From Desulfobacterales bacterium (GTDB taxonomy: Bacteria; Desulfobacterota; DSM-4660; Desulfatiglandales; Desulfatiglandaceae): DNA of 9,036 bases. Positions 1 to 5,418 of the stretch are shown piece by piece. Position numbers and translations under genes: made by a program. Below the pieces are notes generated by a model. The model searched no databases and was not told the origin of the DNA. It saw nothing but the letters and a program-made list of their open reading frames with translations. Positions within the stretch are counted from its first letter, which is position 1, and each line of letters opens with the position of its first letter. The DNA lies in NCBI GenBank assembly GCA_027061865.1, contig JAMOVZ010000262.1:1-9036 (forward strand), in the 5' to 3' direction.

Positions 1-108
1 GAGCTGCCTGTGGTTGAGAGAAAGGCCAACTTCAGGGAAGTGGAACTAGGGTTGGACGAAAAGGCAGCCCTTGCAGAGGCAAGGCGTTGTCTACGCTGCG
101 ACCTCTAA
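1..108 (+). CDS. C-terminal end of a probable FAD/NAD(P)-dependent (GltD-like) oxidoreductase, partial
   Basis: Frame 1 is open from the window edge to a TAA at 106-108 and gives the last 35 residues of a protein whose body lies upstream. The tail is Glu/Ala/Arg-rich and ends in EARRCLRCDL. An EAxRCLRCD ending is common in the GltD-like flavin- and NAD(P)-binding oxidoreductase subunits of anaerobes, where the Cys-x-x-Cys pair belongs to an iron-sulfur or structural cysteine segment. No catalytic domain is visible here, so the assignment rests only on this tail. The gene converges on the LysR gene, whose stop codon is 39 bases further on, and no clear terminator hairpin lies between them. Confidence 0.55.
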   Translation, partial: ELPVVERKANFREVELGLDEKAALAEARRCLRCDL

Positions 109-147
109 AGGCTTCTTTGGCGTTTAGGTGAGGGAGGAGCGCGTTTG

Positions 148-1086
148 TCAAGGTTGATGCCATTCCAGCAAGAACTTTTTAAGGGCCTGGGCAAGGGGCG
201 AAAGCGTCCTCCTCTTGTCATGGACGAGATAGAAGTAACGTTTCATTGGCAGCCCTTTGATTCGGAGGGGCTTCAAAATACCTTCGTTTACTTCGGCCTC
301 AATGGCATGAATGGACAGAATTGATATCCCGAGCCCAGCCTTGATGGCCTCTTTCACGGCTGTAGAGGATCCAAGGGATGCCACAACGTGAAATCCTGTT
401 ACATCCATACCCAATCCCCTCTCCAGATGTTGCTTGAACATCCTGAAAGTTCCTGAGCCCGGCTCTCTAATGATGAAAGGCCATCCGGGAAGCTCCTCTC
501 CGGGTATCCTGCTCCGGCCATAAAGGGCATGCCCTTTTGGTACGGCCACTACTAGCTCATCCTCCCAGAGCCTGAATTGCTCAATCCTGTTGTTGGTGCT
601 CTTATAACCTATCACCCCCAGCTCCAGAGACCCTTCCACGACCCTTGACTCGATTTGTCTGCTATCTCCAACAGACATGTTAACTGAGATTCCTGGATAT
701 TTTTCATGAAAACGACCTATAATCTTTGGGAGTATGTACTCACCCGGGATGGTGCTGCCCCCCATTTCTACCTCACCCTTCTTGAGGCCCAAGAAATCTT
801 CCATCTCGAGGCATGCAGCCCGTTTCATTTCCAGAAGCTCTATTGCCAGAGCGTAAAGGCGTCTGCCAGCAGCAGTAGGAAGCACGGTTCGGCCCAAGCG
901 ATCCAGCAATCTTGTGCCAATCATGGCCTCCAAGGTTGAAATCCTTTCACTGACTGATGCCTGGGCCAGGAACACGGCTTCTGCGGCCTTGGAAAAGCTC
1001 TTGAGCTCCACCACCTTGCAGAATATTTCCAGCTGTCGAAGATCAAAGTCAATGAAAGGCCTTCTAGTTTTTTTATTTGGCGGCAT
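148..1086 (-). CDS. LysR-family transcriptional regulator (selenium-metabolism-associated type)
   Basis: With the start chosen here the protein has 312 residues, the normal LysR size. An N-terminal winged helix-turn-helix spans about residues 16-75, with the typical LRQLEIF opening and an SFSKAAEA...ASVSERISTLE recognition region. A linker helix follows, then a periplasmic-binding-protein-like effector domain from about residue 105 (STIPGEYILP, then VGDSR and ELGVIG). The STIPGEYxLP and GDSR motifs resemble LysR regulators that accompany selenium-metabolism genes in anaerobic bacteria; that subfamily call is from memory and the effector is unknown. An in-frame ATG at 1165-1167 would add 27 residues with no LysR homology, so the ATG at 1084-1086 is preferred although neither has a good Shine-Dalgarno sequence. 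The gene lies downstream of the metallo-hydrolase on the same strand, 99 bases from its stop, and may be cotranscribed with it. Confidence 0.88.
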   Translation of the reverse strand: MPPNKKTRRPFIDFDLRQLEIFCKVVELKSFSKAAEAVFLAQASVSERISTLEAMIGTRLLDRLGRTVLPTAAGRRLYALAIELLEMKRAACLEMEDFLGLKKGEVEMGGSTIPGEYILPKIIGRFHEKYPGISVNMSVGDSRQIESRVVEGSLELGVIGYKSTNNRIEQFRLWEDELVVAVPKGHALYGRSRIPGEELPGWPFIIREPGSGTFRMFKQHLERGLGMDVTGFHVVASLGSSTAVKEAIKAGLGISILSIHAIEAEVNEGILKPLRIKGLPMKRYFYLVHDKRRTLSPLAQALKKFLLEWHQP

Positions 1087-1140
1087 GGCAAAATATGAGT
1101 GAGCTGGGGTCAACAAACATTTGGCCTTTTGCCTTGAGCC

Positions 1141-1155
1141 TGCCTCACCGAGGCA
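1141..1155 (-). repeat. Short GC-rich hairpin in the hydrolase-lysR spacer
   Basis: TGCCTC (1141-1146), ACC, GAGGCA (1150-1155) is a perfect six-base inverted repeat with a three-base loop. It lies in the minus-strand spacer after the hydrolase gene and before the preferred lysR start. No T-run follows on the minus strand, so it is not a standard intrinsic terminator. It shares bases 1151-1155 with the larger inverted repeat at 1151-1175, so the two hairpins exclude each other in RNA. Confidence 0.4.
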
Positions 1156-1175
1156 TGTGATCTTCATGCATGCCT
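1151..1175 (-). repeat. Seven-base inverted repeat in the hydrolase-lysR spacer
   Basis: AGGCATG (1151-1157) and CATGCCT (1169-1175) are exact inverted copies separated by 11 bases. In minus-strand RNA this would be the first hairpin made after the hydrolase stop codon at 1186-1188. Its loop region covers the upstream ATG at 1165-1167, which argues further against that ATG as the lysR start. It could also be a DNA-level operator for the regulator itself; the sequence does not decide. Confidence 0.4.
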
Positions 1176-1185
1176 AATGCCTGTC

Positions 1186-1845
1186 TCATATGTAGCCGAA
1201 CCAAAAGCTCTCTATTTCCCTGAAATTTGCCTCTACATTTTCCCTCCCGGCGACTATCTCCCCGTGGCCCGGTAACACATATTCCGCCTCAAGCCGTGAG
1301 AGGCGCTTGATACTCTCCTTTAACGCTGAACCATCCCCTCCGGGTAAATCTGTCCTGCCCACGCCGCCATTAAATATGACATCACCTGTAAAGAGGACCT
1401 TGTGCGACGGCATGTAAAGGCAAATGGACCCAGGAGAGTGGCCGGGGGTATGGAGCACCTCAAAGCCAACCCGGCCTACCTCCAGGCTCCCTTCCCTCAG
1501 CAATATGTGCGGCTCAAAGTCGGTGATTCCCAATACCTCCCCGTAATGGGGTGCAATCTCCCGGAGAAATTCCATTTCGATCTCGCCCACAGCAATTTTT
1601 GCCTTCTTATTCATGAAACGCCTGACCCCCTCTATATGGTCGGGATGGGCATGGGTTACGATCACCAAGTCTATGTCATCAGGACCCAGCCCCAAGGATA
1701 ATAGGCCTTCTACCACATGACCAAATAATTGGTAGTGGCCGGGATCGATGAGGATATTCTTGTCGCTCTTTACCAAATAGGTATTACAGTTGTTGACAGA
1801 GAAATCTGTCCAAAAGAATCCATGTATATTGCCTACTATGTTCAT
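1186..1845 (-). CDS. Metallo-beta-lactamase-fold hydrolase (glyoxalase II-like)
   Basis: A 219-residue protein with the complete zinc-binding set of the metallo-beta-lactamase superfamily: THAHPDH (His65, His67, Asp69, His70), His136 in HTPGHSPGS, Asp155 in FTGDVIF, and His194 in LPGHGE. The GRTDLPGGD segment after Asp155 is typical of the glyoxalase II/hydroxyacylglutathione hydrolase-like branch, which hydrolyses thioesters or related substrates in the cytoplasm; the actual substrate cannot be told. There is no signal peptide or membrane segment. The frame stays open to an ATG at 2008-2010, but those 55 extra residues resemble no known domain and would run through the promoter found at 1912-1940. 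The ATG at 1843-1845 has a strong AGGAGAG ribosome binding site and is followed at once by the beta-strand pattern expected of the fold. The lysR gene follows in the same direction. Confidence 0.9.
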   Translation of the reverse strand: MNIVGNIHGFFWTDFSVNNCNTYLVKSDKNILIDPGHYQLFGHVVEGLLSLGLGPDDIDLVIVTHAHPDHIEGVRRFMNKKAKIAVGEIEMEFLREIAPHYGEVLGITDFEPHILLREGSLEVGRVGFEVLHTPGHSPGSICLYMPSHKVLFTGDVIFNGGVGRTDLPGGDGSALKESIKRLSRLEAEYVLPGHGEIVAGRENVEANFREIESFWFGYI

Positions 1846-1851
1846 GGCTAA

Positions 1852-1858
1852 CTCTCCT
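1852..1858 (-). promoter_or_regulatory. Ribosome binding site deciding the hydrolase start
   Basis: The reverse complement reads AGGAGAG, with the GGAG core about eight bases before the ATG at 1843-1845. No comparable site precedes the upstream ATG at 2008-2010, so this fixes the hydrolase at about 219 residues. Confidence 0.75.
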
Positions 1859-1911
1859 CTGCTATATTTTCCCCGGTTCGGATCTCCTAGAGCGCTTCGG
1901 AAGTTCATGCA

Positions 1912-1940
1912 ATCATAAGGCCGGTTTCCTAGAAGGTCAA
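1912..1940 (-). promoter_or_regulatory. Sigma-70-type promoter for the hydrolase (and possibly lysR)
   Basis: On the minus strand TTGACC (1940-1935) and TATGAT (1917-1912) each match the -35 and -10 consensus at five of six positions and are separated by exactly 17 bases. Transcription would begin near 1905 and leave a leader of about 60 bases before the ATG at 1845. Two inverted repeats lie directly upstream at 1961-1992, a natural place for a regulator to bind. The match is by eye; no start site is known. Confidence 0.6.
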
Positions 1941-1960
1941 GGAGAAGGGAAATGTATCTT

Positions 1961-1979
1961 TGTGGAAAATTTTTCCGCA
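1961..1979. promoter_or_regulatory. Inverted repeat, candidate operator
   Basis: TGTGGAAAA (1961-1969), T, TTTTCCGCA (1971-1979) is a dyad with nine-base arms matching at eight positions. It sits in the divergent spacer between the hydrolase promoter and the small coiled-coil gene, 20 bases upstream of the hydrolase -35 box. Protein-binding dyads often look like this, but no regulator can be named from the sequence. Confidence 0.4.
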
Positions 1980-1992
1980 GGGTGATACCCTG
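1978..1992. promoter_or_regulatory. Second inverted repeat, candidate operator
   Basis: CAGGGT (1978-1983), GAT, ACCCTG (1987-1992) is a perfect six-base dyad with a three-base centre. It abuts and slightly overlaps the dyad at 1961-1979. Neither strand has a T-run after it, so it is not an intrinsic terminator. Its position upstream of both divergent genes suggests a binding site or an RNA hairpin in the leader of the plus-strand gene. Confidence 0.4.
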
Positions 1993-2033
1993 TGTTGGTA
2001 TTGGTGGCACATGAAATACGCAGGGGGTGGAGA

Positions 2034-2330
2034 ATGATGGCTAAAAATACAGGAGAGCTTCCCATACAGCCCTCTTGCCCTGGAAAGGTGGAGATCCCTA
2101 CGCAGAAAGAGTTAGAGGCCCTTAACCGGCTGAGGGAAATCAAGGAGAAAGTAAGGGAAAAGAAAAAGGCATTAGCGCAATCAAAGACAACTGGTCAAAA
2201 GGAAAAGATTACGGCCTTGGAAAAGGAGCTTTCAGAATTAAAGCTCCAGTGGGATGAGTGGGAAAAAAAGAGGGACGAAGCCGCACGGGAACGGATGGTT
2301 TTGCTGGGCCATGAAAAGGCAGAGTGCTAG
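2034..2330 (+). CDS. Small charged coiled-coil protein of unknown function
   Basis: A 98-residue protein with no signal peptide or membrane segment, so probably cytoplasmic. After a Pro-containing N-terminal stretch (residues 1-25), residues from about 26 to 85 are almost entirely Lys/Glu/Leu/Arg-rich with heptad-like spacing (ELEALNRLREIKEKV, then ITALEKELSELKLQW), interrupted by a short SKTTGQ break that could be a turn between two helices. The C-terminus is RERMVLLGHEKAEC. I do not recognise an enzyme motif. A purine-rich AGGGGGTGGAG stretch lies just before tandem ATG codons at 2034 and 2037, and either could be used; the more distant ATG at 1992 lacks such a site. It is divergent from the hydrolase and lies upstream of the TolC-type gene by 98 bases. 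It may be a small structural or regulatory protein, but its job is unknown. Confidence 0.72.
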   Translation: MMAKNTGELPIQPSCPGKVEIPTQKELEALNRLREIKEKVREKKKALAQSKTTGQKEKITALEKELSELKLQWDEWEKKRDEAARERMVLLGHEKAEC

Positions 2331-2340
2331 ATTTGTCCAA

Positions 2341-2370
2341 TTGACATGGAAGGTCCATTGCCCTAATAGT
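2341..2370 (+). promoter_or_regulatory. Candidate sigma-70-type promoter of the TolC-ftsEX block
   Basis: A perfect TTGACA at 2341-2346 is followed 18 bases later by AATAGT at 2365-2370, four of six to the -10 consensus. It lies in the 98-base spacer after the small coiled-coil gene and would start RNA near 2377, about 50 bases before the TolC-type ATG. The weak -10 box makes this a moderate call. Confidence 0.4.
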
Positions 2371-2379
2371 TATGGCAAT
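2357..2379. promoter_or_regulatory. Inverted repeat overlapping the candidate -10 box
   Basis: ATTGCC (2357-2362) and GGCAAT (2374-2379) are exact six-base inverted copies 11 bases apart. The dyad is centred on the putative -10 element at 2365-2370, where a bound protein would block transcription. A smaller dyad, ATGGA (2346-2350) with TCCAT (2354-2358), lies just upstream in the spacer. Confidence 0.35.
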
Positions 2380-2428
2380 TCCTTATGATGGTTCAGATTA
2401 ATGATCTGTTTCAAGTAAAGGAGGAGAA

Positions 2429-3790
2429 ATGGAAGGGAGGATTTGGCTGTTTTCTTGGGTAGCTTTATCAGTCTGCCTTCTCTTTGTTATATCTCCCGCT
2501 CCAGCCAGATCCCAAGGCTCTGATCATTTGTTCACCTTAGAAATGGTGGTCTCTTATACAATCTCCCATAATTGGTCCATCAAGGCAAAAGAACAGAGGA
2601 TCGCACAAGCTGTAGCCTTGAGGAAGCAAGCCAGGGCTGACTTTTTGCCTAGACTCAGCACAAGTTACGGTTACACCAGGTTCAGCGAGGCAAAGGAGAG
2701 CCCTGGCTCTGTGCTGAATCTGCCCCCGCCAATAGGGAGTGTCCAGATCCCTCCTTCAAAGCTGAGCACGGTTGACAACTACCAGTGGCGTGCCACATTG
2801 ACTCAACCTATCTTTACCGGATTTGCCCTGCTCAGCAAATATGAGCTGGCCCGCTTGGGCATTGACATCTCCCAGTTGGAGCTTGAGCTTGAAAAGTTGA
2901 ATCTGGCCTTAGAGGCAAAGATCGCTTACTTCAATGTGCTCCGGGCCCGCCACGGTGTAGAGGTAGCCAGGAAGGCGGTAGAGGCCCTTAACTCTCACTT
3001 CAAGGTGGCAAAGAATTTCCATGAAGTTGGAATGATCCCTGTAAACGATCTCTTGAAGGCCGAAGTTGAGTTGATGGACGCCCGCCACGAGCTGGTTAAG
3101 GCCAGAAATCGCCTGACCCTTGCAAAGTCAAGGCTGAACACAGTGATGTCGCGGCCAGTCGATGCCCCTTTAGAACTTGAAGACATCTCTGAGTTTCAGC
3201 CTCAAGAGGAGGATTTTACAGCGCTGATCTCCGAAGCCTTGAAGCAGCGGCCTGAAATCAGGGTGCTGGATCTCAAGATAGCTCAGGCAGAACAAGAGAT
3301 CCGGCTAGCCAAAAGCAAGTATTTTCCGGAGATAGTCTTTTCGTACAATTACATCAAGGAGGGTGACGAGCCCAATGTTTCAGGAAGCCCTTACCATGAC
3401 GCCAATTACTGGGAGGCTTCAGCCGTACTTACCTGGACCTTTTGGGAGTGGGGGAAGACCCATTACCAGGTAAGGCAAAAGGAGATGCTGCGACAAGAAC
3501 TGAGTTATCTCCGCAACTCCATGGAAGACCAAATCAGGCTTGAAGTCAAAAGCGCCTTTTCAGACCTGGAAGAGGCAGAGGAAAATATCCCTCGGGCAAA
3601 AAAGGCCATAGAGCAAGCTGAAGAGAATTTAAGGGTGAGCCGCAAGAGGTACGAGGTCCAAGTTACTACATCCACAGAAGTGCTGGATGCCCAGACACTC
3701 CTTACCAAAGCGAGAAAGAATTACTTCGACGCCCTTTACGAGCACAAAATTGCCGAGGCAAGGCTTCTGCGGGCCTTAGGAAAGATGTGA
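2429..3790 (+). CDS. TolC-family outer-membrane efflux/secretion channel protein
   Basis: A 453-residue protein, the usual TolC size. It begins with a signal peptide (hydrophobic core about residues 5-22, likely cut after Ala26 in SPAPA). Two outer-membrane-efflux repeats follow, about residues 35-245 and 260-450, each with a long alpha-helical region of the periplasmic barrel (for example ARLGIDISQLELELEKLN and ARKNYFDALYEHKIAEARLL) and beta-strand-like segments such as ATLTQPIFTGF and AVLTWTFWEWG. Such proteins form trimers and carry substrates across the outer membrane, normally with an inner-membrane pump and a periplasmic adaptor. No adaptor gene is in this window; the next genes, 32 bases on, are ftsE and ftsX. 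AAAGGAGGAG immediately precedes the ATG, so the start is firm. Export substrate unknown. Confidence 0.92.
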   Translation: MEGRIWLFSWVALSVCLLFVISPAPARSQGSDHLFTLEMVVSYTISHNWSIKAKEQRIAQAVALRKQARADFLPRLSTSYGYTRFSEAKESPGSVLNLPPPIGSVQIPPSKLSTVDNYQWRATLTQPIFTGFALLSKYELARLGIDISQLELELEKLNLALEAKIAYFNVLRARHGVEVARKAVEALNSHFKVAKNFHEVGMIPVNDLLKAEVELMDARHELVKARNRLTLAKSRLNTVMSRPVDAPLELEDISEFQPQEEDFTALISEALKQRPEIRVLDLKIAQAEQEIRLAKSKYFPEIVFSYNYIKEGDEPNVSGSPYHDANYWEASAVLTWTFWEWGKTHYQVRQKEMLRQELSYLRNSMEDQIRLEVKSAFSDLEEAEENIPRAKKAIEQAEENLRVSRKRYEVQVTTSTEVLDAQTLLTKARKNYFDALYEHKIAEARLLRALGKM

Positions 3791-3822
3791 TCATCACAGG
3801 AATGCTGTTAACATAAAAGAGC

Positions 3823-4479
3823 ATGATCCAACTGTTTCATGTATATAAAAGCTTCGGCGGAACTCCGGCCTTGAGGGATGTAAGCTTCAGGGTGCGAAAG
3901 GGTGAGTTTGTTTTTGTTACAGGGCCGAGTGGTGCTGGAAAGACCACGCTTCTCAGGATAATGTTTGGTGCTGAGAAGGCATCCAGCGGCCACATCCTGA
4001 TAAATGGGATAAACTTGGGTAGAATAAGGCGAAAACAGATCGCCCTTTTGAGGCGCCGTATAGGGTTTGTTTTTCAAGACTTCAAGTTATTGAACAATAA
4101 GACAATATTTCAAAACGTTGCTTTGGCCTTAGAGGTCACAGGCGCCAATCCCTCTTATGTAAGAAAAAAGACCCGTCAGGCCTTACGCTCTTTAGGCTTA
4201 ATCAAAAAGGAAGAAGCCTATCCGCTTCAACTATCAGGTGGAGAGCAGCAAAGGGTGGCCATTGCAAGGGCCATTGTGAAAAACCCCTTGATCCTGCTGG
4301 CAGACGAGCCAACGGGTAATCTCGACCCGGATCTAACCCGTGAGATTATGGTGCTGTTTCGAACCATCCACATGAAAGGCACCACTGTCGTAGTGGCAAC
4401 GCACAATAGGGAGCTATTAAAAGGCACTGCCATTAGAAAGATCTATCTGGAAAAGGGCAGGGTGATTAAGGAGGACTGA
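3823..4479 (+). CDS. ftsE: Cell division ATP-binding protein FtsE
   Basis: A 218-residue ABC ATPase of the FtsE/MacB/LolD group. The Walker A motif is GPSGAGKT (34-41), the Q-loop Gln85 lies in FVFQDFKLL, the signature is LSGGEQQR (137-144), Walker B with catalytic Glu is ILLADEP (157-163), the D-loop is GNLD (165-168), and the H-loop is His194 in VATHNRE. FtsE binds the cytoplasmic face of FtsX and, with ATP turnover, drives the division-site complex that controls septal wall splitting. Full length and the immediate ftsX neighbour make this FtsE and not another exporter ATPase. The ribosome binding site (AAAAGAG, two bases from the ATG) is weak, so translation may depend partly on coupling to the upstream TolC-type gene 32 bases away. 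All catalytic residues are intact. Confidence 0.95.
   Translation: MIQLFHVYKSFGGTPALRDVSFRVRKGEFVFVTGPSGAGKTTLLRIMFGAEKASSGHILINGINLGRIRRKQIALLRRRIGFVFQDFKLLNNKTIFQNVALALEVTGANPSYVRKKTRQALRSLGLIKKEEAYPLQLSGGEQQRVAIARAIVKNPLILLADEPTGNLDPDLTREIMVLFRTIHMKGTTVVVATHNRELLKGTAIRKIYLEKGRVIKED
4468..4474 (+). promoter_or_regulatory. Ribosome binding site for the TTG start of ftsX
   Basis: AAGGAGG lies inside the last codons of ftsE, eight bases before TTG at 4483. It supports the rare TTG start, since no ATG or GTG occurs at a better place and the encoded N-terminus is typical of FtsX. Confidence 0.75.
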
Positions 4480-4482
4480 AGT

Positions 4483-5361
4483 TTGGGCAAACTCCTTTAT
4501 TTTATCCGTCAAGCCTTGCTGAACATCTCCCAGAACAAGTTGATCCACTTGATCAGCCTTGGCACGATATCCATTGCCATCTTGATTCTCGGGGTTTTTC
4601 TGTTGCTATTGGTGAACGTGGAGGGGTGGATCAAGAACTGGGGTGGCTCCATTACCATGTCCGTATATCTAGAGGATAATCTCCCAAAAAGACAAATTGC
4701 CGTGATCAGGCAGGCCCTCTCCTCCAGAGAAGGGGTGGAGATCCAGCGTTTCATTTCAAAGGAAGAGGCCTTGATAGAACTTAAAAGTGCCCTTGGGCCC
4801 CAGTCTGAACTAGTGGAGGGGCTGACTAGAAACCCCCTTCCAGCCTCCTTTGAGATAGCAATCAGAGAGCCCAAAACAGATCCAGCCTCGATAAAAAGAG
4901 AATTGGAGGGCATCCCCGGTGTTGTAGAAGTTCAATACAGCGAGGCCTGGATAAAGCGCTTTCGAGGCGTGATGCGCCTGGTAAGGGTAGGGGGAATGAT
5001 GTTGGGAGGGTTGCTTTGCCTTGGCGTGCTTTTCATTGTGACGAACACGATCAAATTAACCATATATTCCCGCAAAGAAGAGATAGAGATAATGAAGCTT
5101 GTGGGCGCAACTGATTGGTTCGTAAAGATACCCTTCCTGATTGAGGGGTTTATTCAAGGTGCTACGGGCGGTCTGTTGGCCCTGGTCAGCCTGTTTGTCT
5201 TCTACCTGATTATGGCATCCAACAAGGGAATATTTTTAAGCTTTACCTTGCTGGAGGTGGTATTCGTTCCACATTTTTATATGACAGCAATAGTGGGACT
5301 CAGCAGTTTCCTGGGATTTTTGGGAAGCTTAATGGCGGTAGGGCGGTTTTTTGAGGTATAA
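4483..5361 (+). CDS. ftsX: Cell division protein FtsX (permease-like)
   Basis: A 292-residue inner-membrane protein with the FtsX layout: short cytoplasmic N-terminus, membrane segment about 21-45, a periplasmic loop of some 120 residues, then segments about 169-190, 218-244 and 265-287. Between the second and third is the conserved cytoplasmic loop (SRKEEIEIMKLVGAT, 196-210) that contacts FtsE. The large first periplasmic loop is where EnvC-type activators dock. FtsX does not transport a solute; it passes FtsE's ATP cycle to the periplasm. Translation starts at a TTG supported by AAGGAGG, three bases after the ftsE stop, so the two are tightly coupled. The next gene follows without a gap. 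Confidence 0.94.
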   Translation: MGKLLYFIRQALLNISQNKLIHLISLGTISIAILILGVFLLLLVNVEGWIKNWGGSITMSVYLEDNLPKRQIAVIRQALSSREGVEIQRFISKEEALIELKSALGPQSELVEGLTRNPLPASFEIAIREPKTDPASIKRELEGIPGVVEVQYSEAWIKRFRGVMRLVRVGGMMLGGLLCLGVLFIVTNTIKLTIYSRKEEIEIMKLVGATDWFVKIPFLIEGFIQGATGGLLALVSLFVFYLIMASNKGIFLSFTLLEVVFVPHFYMTAIVGLSSFLGFLGSLMAVGRFFEV

Positions 5362-5407
5362 GTGCCTAGGTCTCTTCTTGTTAATCATATCTTTTTAGAG
5401 GCGGGCG

Positions 5408-5414
5408 AAGGAGG
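5408..5414 (+). promoter_or_regulatory. Ribosome binding site supporting the internal GTG start of envC
   Basis: AAGGAGG lies four bases before GTG at 5419-5421, which opens directly into the hydrophobic signal segment. The earlier GTG at 5362 has only a GAGGT in the end of ftsX. The site favours the shorter form without excluding the longer. Confidence 0.55.
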
Positions 5415-5418
5415 CCTT

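Noticed and set aside
104..128. Possible bidirectional terminator between the oxidoreductase tail and lysR
   Set aside because: Only CTAAA/TTTAG pair, with a 13-base loop and no GC-rich stem or T-run.
1087..1167. 27-residue N-terminal extension of the LysR protein from an ATG at 1165-1167
   Set aside because: No LysR-like sequence in the extension, no ribosome binding site, and the ATG lies inside an inverted repeat.
1402..1701. Plus-strand open frame of 99 codons inside the hydrolase gene
   Set aside because: It is antisense to a gene with an intact zinc-binding set and has no recognisable motif of its own.
1978..1992. Intrinsic terminator reading of the CAGGGT/ACCCTG hairpin
   Set aside because: Neither strand has a T-run directly after the stem, and it is placed upstream of genes and not after them.
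1846..2010. 55-residue N-terminal extension of the hydrolase from an ATG at 2008-2010
   Set aside because: It lacks a ribosome binding site, has no resemblance to the fold, and would cross a good promoter; the ATG at 1845 has a strong AGGAGAG.
4509..4913. Minus-strand open frame of 134 codons inside ftsX
   Set aside because: Antisense shadow of a clear FtsX coding region; no domain and no ribosome binding site recognised.
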